Assembly (NCBI RefSeq): GCF_002975435.1
Contig: NZ_PCPT01000002.1
Coordinates: forward strand, 434,001 to 498,000
From: Arthrobacter sp. MYb227
GTDB lineage: Bacteria > Actinomycetota > Actinomycetes > Actinomycetales > Micrococcaceae
Direction: 5' to 3'
DNA length: 64,000 nt
Shown here: piece by piece, positions 34,505 through 44,452 of the stretch
Position numbering within the stretch: position 1 is the stretch's first letter
How the letters are laid out: each line of letters starts with the position of its first letter
Notes under the pieces: model-generated
The model's database searches: none
What the model was told of the DNA's origin: nothing
Seen by the model: the letters and a program-made list of their open reading frames with translations, nothing else
Made by a program: the position numbers and the translations under genes

Positions 34505-37377
34505 GGGCCATTGCCTTTCTGGGGTGGTGTCACGATGAGTCCGAGCTGTCTGTCATAACGAATGTGGTGGTCCGCAAGAGTTGTCTCACACTTTTGATTG
34601 AGAAAGAGTACAAGTTGGCCTTTGAGCAGTTGATTTTCTTGCCAGGCCTCTAATCCTTGGGATTCGAGTTCGGTCAGGGTCTTGTCTAAGGTTGTAAAAT
34701 CCTTTGAGAAGCTCATCGGTAGGCGAACGCTGTTGCGGAGAATCTGCCGAGCCAATTCAAAATCTTCGATTCGGGCAACACCGGTGAGCGAGAGCTGCAG
34801 ATGTTCTTGCCAGGGGAGCCCGGAGATTGTGTCCTGCTCCCGAGTCATTAGGAGGACTTCGAATGAATCCTCAATGTCGCGGACGCGAGTTACCGCTTCG
34901 GCTTCCTCACGCGCCGGACCGGACAAATTCCTGGTCTTGGCATCGACGGCAGTACCCGATTCGGTTGCTCGGTCGATAAACAGATCCAGTGAGGGCTTAG
35001 GCGCGGGGATAAGTCCGGTCTTCGCCTTGGCTTCTTTCTTTGCCAGTTGGGCTGCAGCGACGCGGGCATATTCGTCGTGATCCTTGCGCCAGATGGGAGG
35101 ATAGACCAAATCTGCAGCGTAGGCCTCTTGCACAAGGTCCGCGGCTTGGTGAGGATGCCGCAGAGGGGTATCCCACGCAGAGTGTTGTTCAAAAACCGCC
35201 AGCGTGTTCAACAAAGGGAATTCCCCGTAGATAACCGAGACGGACCGCAGAATCGTCGAATGCGAACGCTCCCAGTCATCGACCCCGCGCAGCCATAACT
35301 CGGGCTGCCTGAAACCAGGACAACGATTGCCGCGTATGTGGCGTTGCAAACGTCCGGCGCGTTGCAGCAATAAATCCATCGGGGCAAGATCACTCACCAA
35401 CAGATCGAAGTCGATGTCCAAGGATTGTTCGAGTACGGAGGTTCCGACGACCACCTGAAGTAGAGGGCGGACCGCTCCTGAATGTTCAGGTCCAAGCGTT
35501 TCAACCAGCAATCTTTCAATTTCGAGGCGGTCAGCTGTGATAAACCGCGAATGCGCTAGAACCGTATTATTAGGAAGTTTAGAACGGATAAATTGGAAGG
35601 CCGCTTGAGCTCTAGCCACAGTATTACAAATGATCCCGATGACGCCCCCGGACGCGATACGTGGCTCAAGTAAATCCCACAAAGCTTCCAGCTCATCGGG
35701 AACCTGGATTGGTTGTACAGGAACCGGGGTAGTCACCAATACGCTATGGGACATCGTTAGTCCTGCAGACGAAACTTGGGTGACACACGGGTACCCCAAA
35801 CGCTCGGGAATTAGCTCAGCCATCATTGAATTAATTGCGTCCGAACGTTTGCCTCGAAATTGGTCGGGGGCTGCGCGCGAATAATAGGCCTTAGCGAGGC
35901 TGCGGCGTTGCTGGGCCGGAAGTGTGGCAGACATGAGGATCACTGGAACCCCATAGACGGACAGCCATTCTAAGATGCGGTGTAAAAACGTGAGCATATA
36001 CGCGTCGGCGGCGTGCACTTCGTCGATTACCACGACCTTGGAAGCCAATCCGAGATGCCGAAGTGTGTAGTGCTTGGTATTAAGTGCAGCCATGAGAACC
36101 TGGTCGATCGTGACAACCGAGATATTTGGCTGGAGCACGCGCTTTCGGTCCGAAAAAAAGTGGTGGACCAAGAACGTTGGAGAATCGGATGAAGTATCTT
36201 CGTCATGAATAATGCACGAGTGCAAGAGTTGCCTAGGCAGGGCTTCGAGCTGCGGGCTGAAACGTGCTTTTCCATGTCCCAGCGTAACGGTGGGCGTTCC
36301 ACTGCCATCGGGGGTAGCTGCTTTTAGCCAATCCAGAATACGAGGAAGCATGGCATCGGTGGTGGCCATGGTGGGCAGAGCAAACGCGACTCCGTTTAAG
36401 CCCAAGTTTGAAGCCAACTGTTCTGCCGCGGCAAGTGCCATTTCCGTCTTGCCGCTGCCGGTTGGTGCTTCGAGAATGTATAGCTCAGGGCTTGTCGCAG
36501 AGGAGACCATCCGGAAAAAGGTCTCCTGCATGAGCGAAGGCTGGGCCCCGGGTGGCAGGTTAAAACGTGATGCGTAGTAGCCAGAAGTGGATCTGGAGCC
36601 CTTACCGAATGACCACGTTGCCGGCAACCCTAATGCATGTTGCGCCTCTCGGATGCGGGTGAGATGATCCGGGGTAGTGGCGCCGGAGCGCAGTGCAAAA
36701 ATCGAGGAATTACTTGCAGCCCAGTCGGCGAGGATAACTAACCCGGTTAAAATCAACTGACACTTAGCAGGAACTCCAGTTGCTGCAAGCAGTTTAAGTG
36801 CTTGGGTGGCTTCCAGCTTTGCAGTCCAGCCGGTGAGCATCTCATCTTGGGCCGCTACCCATTTTGGGTTGCCTGGATTCTTTCTTAGCGTGTTGAGGAT
36901 ACCGGTTTCCGGAAAGCGACCATGATGGCCGCCGGACATGACCGCCACAGAGCTGGCCTTGGGCCCGGTATATCCGTAGTTTTGTTGGAGCCATCGGGAA
37001 ATAATGGCCATGCCATGTATAGAGTGTGGCAAATTGTCTAGATCGCCGGGCCGGTCAATTGCCGGGTACCCGAGCTCTTCGGCATGAGCGTAGAGCGAGG
37101 GAACTTGTTGCTGGAATTTTGGTGAGGCCTTTCCCACGTCATGAGTGGCCGCCAAAAATTCCACGAATGCTGCCAGATCTTGAGGTGATAGCGCTAGATC
37201 CTGAGCCAACGCTATTTTGATATTGGGGCTTGCCTGTTCGAGGATCATCCGTGCCGCATCCGCCGCGTCCACGCCGTGGTCGTACAGCGGCAAATGGAGT
37301 AGTTCTTCAGGGATATCCGGACGGTTTGTCTTGGCCCATAGTTCAGGTCTAATCGTGCTTTTGACAGGCGACAACAT
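34501..37377 (-). CDS. cas3: CRISPR-associated nuclease-helicase Cas3 (HD domain)
   Basis: 958 residues. The N-terminal HD nuclease has D33-H34 and the metal motif ATHDVGKASPKFQ (H79-D80). The SF2 helicase has EAPTGSGKTEMALAAAE (motif I), VVIDEVHAADAYML (motif II, DEVH) and LMSATLP (motif III), with QRAGRLQRH as motif VI. Cas3 is recruited by Cascade to nick and degrade the non-target strand. The start at 37377 has AAGGGGGA directly upstream. The gene heads the eight-gene cas operon, which reads away from the array. Confidence 0.97.
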   Translation of the reverse strand: MLSPVKSTIRPELWAKTNRPDIPEELLHLPLYDHGVDAADAARMILEQASPNIKIALAQDLALSPQDLAAFVEFLAATHDVGKASPKFQQQVPSLYAHAEELGYPAIDRPGDLDNLPHSIHGMAIISRWLQQNYGYTGPKASSVAVMSGGHHGRFPETGILNTLRKNPGNPKWVAAQDEMLTGWTAKLEATQALKLLAATGVPAKCQLILTGLVILADWAASNSSIFALRSGATTPDHLTRIREAQHALGLPATWSFGKGSRSTSGYYASRFNLPPGAQPSLMQETFFRMVSSATSPELYILEAPTGSGKTEMALAAAEQLASNLGLNGVAFALPTMATTDAMLPRILDWLKAATPDGSGTPTVTLGHGKARFSPQLEALPRQLLHSCIIHDEDTSSDSPTFLVHHFFSDRKRVLQPNISVVTIDQVLMAALNTKHYTLRHLGLASKVVVIDEVHAADAYMLTFLHRILEWLSVYGVPVILMSATLPAQQRRSLAKAYYSRAAPDQFRGKRSDAINSMMAELIPERLGYPCVTQVSSAGLTMSHSVLVTTPVPVQPIQVPDELEALWDLLEPRIASGGVIGIICNTVARAQAAFQFIRSKLPNNTVLAHSRFITADRLEIERLLVETLGPEHSGAVRPLLQVVVGTSVLEQSLDIDFDLLVSDLAPMDLLLQRAGRLQRHIRGNRCPGFRQPELWLRGVDDWERSHSTILRSVSVIYGEFPLLNTLAVFEQHSAWDTPLRHPHQAADLVQEAYAADLVYPPIWRKDHDEYARVAAAQLAKKEAKAKTGLIPAPKPSLDLFIDRATESGTAVDAKTRNLSGPAREEAEAVTRVRDIEDSFEVLLMTREQDTISGLPWQEHLQLSLTGVARIEDFELARQILRNSVRLPMSFSKDFTTLDKTLTELESQGLEAWQENQLLKGQLVLFLNQKCETTLADHHIRYDRQLGLIVTPPQKGNGP

Positions 37378-37635
37378 TCCCCCTTAGAAATTCCATCACT
37401 TCAGACCATAGTCGTGATGCCGGACACTTTGCGGTAAGTGCTACATGGCGTTTCGGAATTTGTACTGTGACCGGCACCTAAAAGTCACCGCAATTTATGG
37501 GTGTATTTTACGTTTTGCAGAGTATATGGCGGTCGCCAAGAATCGCTAGGGGGCCTTTTCGTTGGAGAACTTGTGTTTTGTTCGCGCAGGGGCAGGCAAC
37601 TTGTGGTTGGTGTTGTTCCTACACAGCTTTTGCTG
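37378..37635. other. Spacer between cas3 and the array (cas promoter region)
   Basis: 258 bp with no gene. It contains T-rich tracts and should hold the cas operon promoter on the minus strand. In the crRNA orientation it lies 3' of the array. No clear intrinsic terminator was seen, so array transcripts may run into cas3. Confidence 0.5.
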
Positions 37636-38209
37636 GGCTCATCCCCGCAGACGCGGGGAGCACGGACCCCGCTCCATGACACGTAGGTTGCACCGGGGCT
37701 CATCCCCGCAGACGCGGGGAGCACTTTGGGCCAGCACATCACCACGGTGGGCAAGCGGGCTCATCCCCGCAGACGCGGGGAGCACCCGAGCTGGAGGGAA
37801 AGACCACAAAACGCATTGGGCTCATCCCCGCAGACGCGGGGAGCACCAGGCAGTCTCGGCAATGGCCGGTGCTGGTGGCTCATCCCCGCAGACGCGGGGA
37901 GCACTGGTGCTTTACAAACAAGCTGACCACTGTGCCGGGCTCATCCCCGCAGACGCGGGGAGCACCGCGGGAAGGTTGTTCTGTGGCACCCCATATTGGG
38001 CTCATCCCCGCAGACGCGGGGAGCACAGCAATCTCAATCTGTTCACGAACACGGTCAAGGGCTCATCCCCGCAGACGCGGGGAGCACTTCAGGATCAAGC
38101 AACGCCGCAGCCGCAAATTGGGCTCATCCCCGCAGACGCGGGGAGCACCCACGGCTCACCCTCAATAGTTAGGGTGCGTACGGCTCATCCCCGCAGACGC
38201 GGGGAGCAC

Positions 38210-38364
38210 CGGCCTTTTTATTGCCCAAACGTGTGTGCCGTGGGCTCATCCCCGCAGACGCGGGGAGCACCGGCCTTTTTATTGCCCAAACGTGTGTGCC
38301 GTGGGCTCATCCCCGCAGACGCGGGGAGCACCGGCCTTTTTATTGCCCAAACGTGTGTGCCGTG
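38210..38364. repeat. One spacer present three times in tandem
   Basis: Spacers 38210-38242, 38271-38303 and 38332-38364 are identical (begin CGGCCTTTTTATTGCC). They lie near the leader-distal end. They arose by repeat-unit duplication, not by independent uptake. Confidence 0.95.
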
Positions 38365-39491
38365 GGCTCATCCCCGCAGACGCGGGGAGCACAATCTGCG
38401 ACGCCAGCACTTGAACCCGCAGCGGGGCTCATCCCCGCAGACGCGGGGAGCACTTTTGCGATGTTTTCGGCGAGGCCAGGTTCTCGGGCTCATCCCCGCA
38501 GACGCGGGGAGCACTGAGCATCAAGTACCGCACTGATTGGGCATGGGGGCTCATCCCCGCAGACGCGGGGAGCACATAGAGGGTGTTGCGTAGCTTCGCG
38601 GGAATTAGGGCTCATCCCCGCAGACGCGGGGAGCACGGTGCATCGAATTCCATGGCGATCATGTAGGCGGGCTCATCCCCGCAGACGCGGGGAGCACACT
38701 AACAAAACTGCCATCAGAGTTAAAGGGTGGGGCTCATCCCCGCAGACGCGGGGAGCACAAGCAGAGAGACGCGTTGACGAATGCGTAGCAGGGCTCATCC
38801 CCGCAGACGCGGGGAGCACGAGCCCTTCGCAAAGGCTTCATGTGCGGTAGCGGGCTCATCCCCGCAGACGCGGGGAGCACTAGTGCCACACCAGACGAAT
38901 TGGCGTTCGTATGGGCTCATCCCCGCAGACGCGGGGAGCACCCCTCAAAGATGCTTTTGCCTATGGCGCCCACGGGGCTCATCCCCGCAGACGCGGGGAG
39001 CACCCATGATGTGCCGGAACTGACTGCGGGATGCTGGGCTCATCCCCGCAGACGCGGGGAGCACATCGTGTAACGCTCGGCCGGCATAAACGAAATGGGC
39101 TCATCCCCGCAGACGCGGGGAGCACCGATGGTGAAGATGACTTCTTGGCGCAGGGTTGGGCTCATCCCCGCAGACGCGGGGAGCACGCTTCCTTCCCGGC
39201 TACTCGTCGCGCCGCTTAGGGCTCATCCCCGCAGACGCGGGGAGCACGCCCCAGCGGGCGCGCCCTGCACCGTGGGAGGGGGCTCATCCCCGCAGACGCG
39301 GGGAGCACCCATGAGTACTGAACACACCACGGACTATGCGGGGCTCATCCCCGCAGACGCGGGGAGCACGCTGAGTTGGCTGAGGTGAAGCCTGCCGCGT
39401 CGGGCTCATCCCCGCAGACGCGGGGAGCACGCGGTCAAGAGTGCATTGACTTTGCCGAATCTGGGCTCATCCCCGCAGACGCGGGGAGCAC

Positions 39492-39585
39492 TCACTGCCC
39501 GATACGGGGCACGGTGTAACGCGGGGCTCATCCCCGCAGACGCGGGGAGCACTCACTGCCCGATACGGGGCACGGTGTAACGCGG
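39492..39585. repeat. One spacer present twice in tandem
   Basis: Spacers 39492-39524 and 39553-39585 are identical (begin TCACTGCCCGATACGG), separated by one repeat. Confidence 0.95.
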
Positions 39586-40528
39586 GGCTCATCCCCGCAG
39601 ACGCGGGGAGCACTTGGGTGGCGAGGTTGCCAACGGGATAGCTGGGGGCTCATCCCCGCAGACGCGGGGAGCACTCAAGATTGTGCTCAGTGGATCAAAT
39701 ATCAGTGGGCTCATCCCCGCAGACGCGGGGAGCACCGGTTCCCAAAGAAACGCTCAGCTTCACCGGGGGGCTCATCCCCGCAGACGCGGGGAGCACGAGG
39801 TTGACGCTCGTTTGCCGAAGATTCCGGTGGGCTCATCCCCGCAGACGCGGGGAGCACTTACATGTCAGCGATTGGCATGCAGGGCGCACGGGCTCATCCC
39901 CGCAGACGCGGGGAGCACAATATCCCGGTGGGGCTTTTGATGGTCGGATCGGGCTCATCCCCGCAGACGCGGGGAGCACCGGCGGCATGCCATAGTTCCA
40001 CAACTGTCATTGGGCTCATCCCCGCAGACGCGGGGAGCACGGGGATACCCGGTCTGCGGACTCTGAAGAAGTGGGCTCATCCCCGCAGACGCGGGGAGCA
40101 CTCGTCCCACTGGTAGATCGCACGGCCAGCAGTGGGCTCATCCCCGCAGACGCGGGGAGCACCTGCCGCTCATTGGTATCTTCACCGCTGCCGCGGGCTC
40201 ATCCCCGCAGACGCGGGGAGCACCCCGTGCTTGTTAGCGAGCTTGTAACGCGCCAGGGCTCATCCCCGCAGACGCGGGGAGCACAGTCACACGCGGAATC
40301 ATGCGCGTAAAGGCGTGGGCTCATCCCCGCAGACGCGGGGAGCACGCACTTCAGTACCCGATTATGGGCCTGAAGCTGGGCTCATCCCCGCAGACGCGGG
40401 GAGCACTTGATGACGGTGCTTGGAAGGATGTTTCCCCTGGGCTCATCCCCGCAGACGCGGGGAGCACTTTCGGGAGGATAAATATGGGGGCCAGGCCCAG
40501 GGCTCATCCCCGCAGACGCGGGGAGCAC

Positions 40529-40772
40529 TCAAGTAAAGCTGGGCTGGGTCGGAATTCTTTGGGCTCATCCCCGCAGACGCGGGGAGCACACAAGCTCCGT
40601 AAGAAGGGCTTCACAGCAGCAGGGCTCATCCCCGCAGACGCGGGGAGCACTCAAGTAAAGCTGGGCTGGGTCGGAATTCTTTGGGCTCATCCCCGCAGAC
40701 GCGGGGAGCACACAAGCTCCGTAAGAAGGGCTTCACAGCAGCAGGGCTCATCCCCGCAGACGCGGGGAGCAC
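40529..40772. repeat. Two-spacer unit duplicated in tandem (2 x 122 bp)
   Basis: 40529-40650 and 40651-40772 are identical, each containing the spacers beginning TCAAGTAAAGCTGGG and ACAAGCTCCGTAAGAAG with their repeats. This is a clear trace of unequal recombination between repeats. Confidence 0.95.
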
Positions 40773-43700
40773 CTGTGTGCTTTTGCGGGCGGTATGGGCT
40801 GTACGGGCTCATCCCCGCAGACGCGGGGAGCACGAGTTTGTAACTGATTCGGCCGCAGACAATGAGGGCTCATCCCCGCAGACGCGGGGAGCACTTGGCC
40901 GCGGGCTTGGGCGAGGTGGAGTGCGAGGGCTCATCCCCGCAGACGCGGGGAGCACTGGTTTCTCGGTGTTCAGCGAGTACGGCGAGGGGGCTCATCCCCG
41001 CAGACGCGGGGAGCACATCTCCCCGAACTCCTCGACCAGCGTCCAGACGGGCTCATCCCCGCAGACGCGGGGAGCACATTGAGTGCGTCGAGATGCTCGG
41101 CTTCAAGTTGGGCTCATCCCCGCAGACGCGGGGAGCACTCTGTGATTGAAGCAGCGGAAGCATTGGGGTGGGGCTCATCCCCGCAGACGCGGGGAGCACG
41201 GGTTGTGGCGTCCTTCCGATTGGGTGTCCGGGGGCTCATCCCCGCAGACGCGGGGAGCACAGTGTAGACGCGGGGCTTTTCACAGCCGTAGCGGGCTCAT
41301 CCCCGCAGACGCGGGGAGCACGCCGTCTCCGGCGGTCTAGCCACGGTCGTGCGGGGCTCATCCCCGCAGACGCGGGGAGCACGTATCTACCTCCCGCAAG
41401 GACCGGTTACCGCAGGGCTCATCCCCGCAGACGCGGGGAGCACATCGGCGATCTCCGGGAAAGAGATACCCAAGTGGGCTCATCCCCGCAGACGCGGGGA
41501 GCACTGATTGTGGTGACGCAGGATGCGCCGGGCAATGGGCTCATCCCCGCAGACGCGGGGAGCACCCGATGTCCCCGGCTACGGCTGGTTACGAAAAGGG
41601 CTCATCCCCGCAGACGCGGGGAGCACATATTACTTTCGTCAAAAACACCGATCCGCGAGGGCTCATCCCCGCAGACGCGGGGAGCACGGTTTCTGGCCTC
41701 GCGCCCACACAGCGTGTTTGGGCTCATCCCCGCAGACGCGGGGAGCACCGCTTGAATACTCAGGAAATACCCCCATTTATGGGCTCATCCCCGCAGACGC
41801 GGGGAGCACACGCCTAACCCGGACGCTAACCCGCATCACCCGGGCTCATCCCCGCAGACGCGGGGAGCACAGATCATCTCTCCACCGCACAGAGGACCAA
41901 GGGGGCTCATCCCCGCAGACGCGGGGAGCACGTGGTGCGGGTTGAGCCTCGTACCGGGCGGCAGGGCTCATCCCCGCAGACGCGGGGAGCACCTAAACAA
42001 CGCCGTAACCGGTCTAACCGATATGGGCTCATCCCCGCAGACGCGGGGAGCACGTCGCCTTGACACGCATCTTCGGGGTGCCAACGGGCTCATCCCCGCA
42101 GACGCGGGGAGCACCAATGACACTAGCCTGGTTGGTGAAGGTATGGGGGCTCATCCCCGCAGACGCGGGGAGCACATGCCATTGGCCCTACCACGTAAAT
42201 TGGCACGGGGCTCATCCCCGCAGACGCGGGGAGCACCGGGCTAGTCGCGGTCGTCATCGCCAGCGTGAGGGCTCATCCCCGCAGACGCGGGGAGCACTAG
42301 TGTTATTGTCTTTATCGAGTCCAGCCGTCGGGCTCATCCCCGCAGACGCGGGGAGCACTCCGGTGTGGGTGTCTTGCCCGTCAATATGATGGGCTCATCC
42401 CCGCAGACGCGGGGAGCACTTAATGAAGGTGAGCTTGCACGGCTCATGGCCGGGCTCATCCCCGCAGACGCGGGGAGCACCCAAAGACCACCAAGGGAAC
42501 TCGCACCATCACGGGCTCATCCCCGCAGACGCGGGGAGCACCTGGCCTGAAATTAGTCAACGTATTCTCCTTGGGGCTCATCCCCGCAGACGCGGGGAGC
42601 ACTGAATTCTTCGGTGAACCGTGGGGCGACGGGTGGGCTCATCCCCGCAGACGCGGGGAGCACAGCGGGGTGATGCCCTTTGCTGGGGCGATGTAGGGCT
42701 CATCCCCGCAGACGCGGGGAGCACACGCCTTACCATCCGCGTCTTCGGGATCGATCGGGCTCATCCCCGCAGACGCGGGGAGCACATATCGGTGACTGTC
42801 AGCTCCCACCGGTTGGAGGGCTCATCCCCGCAGACGCGGGGAGCACATCTAATGGCACCCACGTCAAGCTCCGTTGTTGGGCTCATCCCCGCAGACGCGG
42901 GGAGCACCAGCTGTAAAAGTTCTGGAATGTCCATATTCTGGGCTCATCCCCGCAGACGCGGGGAGCACCACTTCATGATCAACCGCGTTGGTCTCACCAC
43001 GGGCTCATCCCCGCAGACGCGGGGAGCACTTGTCCCAAGATTTGGCGTCAGCCAAGCAACGGGGCTCATCCCCGCAGACGCGGGGAGCACCGGTGGCGCT
43101 GTCACGGTTTGGTGCTTTGAGAGGGCTCATCCCCGCAGACGCGGGGAGCACACCAATCCAGCCCGATCAACGCCGGTCACCGGGGGCTCATCCCCGCAGA
43201 CGCGGGGAGCACGGTTCAAGGGGCGCGCGTTGGGTTGTGGGAAGGGGCTCATCCCCGCAGACGCGGGGAGCACTCTTGGTGATGACCTTGATGCTGTCCC
43301 GGTATGGGCTCATCCCCGCAGACGCGGGGAGCACCATGCCCGAAGACAGCGTTGTCGGAACCGAGATGGGCTCATCCCCGCAGACGCGGGGAGCACCTCA
43401 TGCCGCAATCTCTCCAAGGTTGATACCTGGGCTCATCCCCGCAGACGCGGGGAGCACAATCCGATTCAGGCTCACGAAGGTATCGGCGGGGGCTCATCCC
43501 CGCAGACGCGGGGAGCACTCGACCCTGCCCCGTGTACTCCGAGGCAGAGAGGGCTCATCCCCGCAGACGCGGGGAGCACCTTCCGGAGTCAGGCCCTCGT
43601 TTGGATCTGTGGGGCTCATCCCCGCAGACGCGGGGAGCACTTCGATAACTGGTTTTTCAATCGCCCTCAGCTGGGCTCATCCCCGCAGACGCGGGGAGCA

Positions 43701-44311
43701 CTTCTGGCTTCGAGACTTCGTGGTCAAGCCGGTGGGCTCATCCCCGCAGACGCGGGGAGCACGCTATTGCTTCGATGGTGGAGCTGTCGTCTGCGGGCTC
43801 ATCCCCGCAGACGCGGGGAGCACCAGTAGCCTTATCCGGTGCCACAACGGTTACAGGGCTCATCCCCGCAGACGCGGGGAGCACTTGTAGCTTGCCTTTA
43901 TTTTGTGGCGAGGCTTGGGCTCATCCCCGCAGACGCGGGGAGCACCACTTTTTGGTGCGTCCACTGGAGCTAGGTCAGGGCTCATCCCCGCAGACGCGGG
44001 GAGCACGTGTGCCGATGTGCAGGCCGCCTCCATGGCGCGGGCTCATCCCCGCAGACGCGGGGAGCACCCTTTTCTTGATCGGTTCAGGGGCATCCACCAG
44101 GGCTCATCCCCGCAGACGCGGGGAGCACTCGCAAGACGCAGCGCTGGCTCCGGGTCCATAGGGCTCATCCCCGCAGACGCGGGGAGCACCCCTCCGATGC
44201 TTGCCGAGGTTGCTCCGGGTCGGGCTCATCCCCGCAGACGCGGGGAGCACAAATTCTCAAGACGCAATCTAAGCTTGGCCCAGGGCTCATCCCCGCAGAC
44301 GCGGGGAGCAC

Positions 44312-44398
44312 TCTAGTTGACTAGGGAAAATACGCCCAAATCAACAAACCGCAATCAGTTTATCTGCACTCGCCGACCAGAAGAACCTGGTAAAGGCG
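44312..44398 (-). promoter_or_regulatory. Probable CRISPR leader
   Basis: 87 bp between the last repeat and the right direct repeat. In minus-strand sense it runs into the first repeat with an AT-rich end and contains TTGCGG, 16 bp, TATTTT, a plausible promoter. It is back to back with the rlmN promoter. Its identity as leader follows from the repeat orientation. Confidence 0.6.
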
Positions 44399-44433
44399 GT
44401 GGTGCCCAAGCTCACCGCCCATACCCTAGACAT
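44399..44433. repeat. Right copy of 35-bp direct repeat (rlmN upstream region)
   Basis: Identical to 27766-27800. It contains CATACCCTAGACAT, whose TACCCT could be a -10 element, and ends 19 bases before the preferred rlmN start, so it looks like native rlmN control sequence. Confidence 0.95.
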
Positions 44434-44452
44434 GCATGGGAGAATGGAAGAG

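Larger units (their letters stand above)
37636..44311 (-). CRISPR. Type I-E CRISPR array, 110 repeats and 109 spacers
   Basis: 28-bp repeats (plus strand begins GGCTCATCCCCGC, ends CGCGGGGAGCAC) recur every 61 bp. I counted 110 from the phase of the repeats; those I inspected are all identical. Spacers are mostly 33 nt. One is 30 nt (37847-37876) and one is 34 nt (38942-38975). Read on the minus strand the repeat is GTGCTCCCCGCG...GGGGATGAGCC, which matches the canonical I-E crRNA orientation (stem, then an 8-nt handle ATGAGCC+1). The array is therefore transcribed leftward, with its leader at 44312-44398. The base before each plus-strand repeat is almost always G (exceptions T at 37876 and C at 38181), equal to a C in crRNA sense, which is probably PAM-derived. 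Confidence 0.98.

Noticed and set aside
37378-37635. The region between cas3 and the array as leader
   Set aside because: Type I-E repeats have a conserved stem then an ATGAGCC-type handle in crRNA sense. That orientation is the minus strand here, which puts the leader at the other end.
37562-44316. Many open frames within the CRISPR array, including 402- and 324-residue ones, with repeating HPRRRGEH, GSSPQTRGA and GLIPADAGST segments
   Set aside because: The 61-bp period is 1 modulo 3, so each repeat is read in the three frames in turn. The peptides are translations of the repeat, not proteins.
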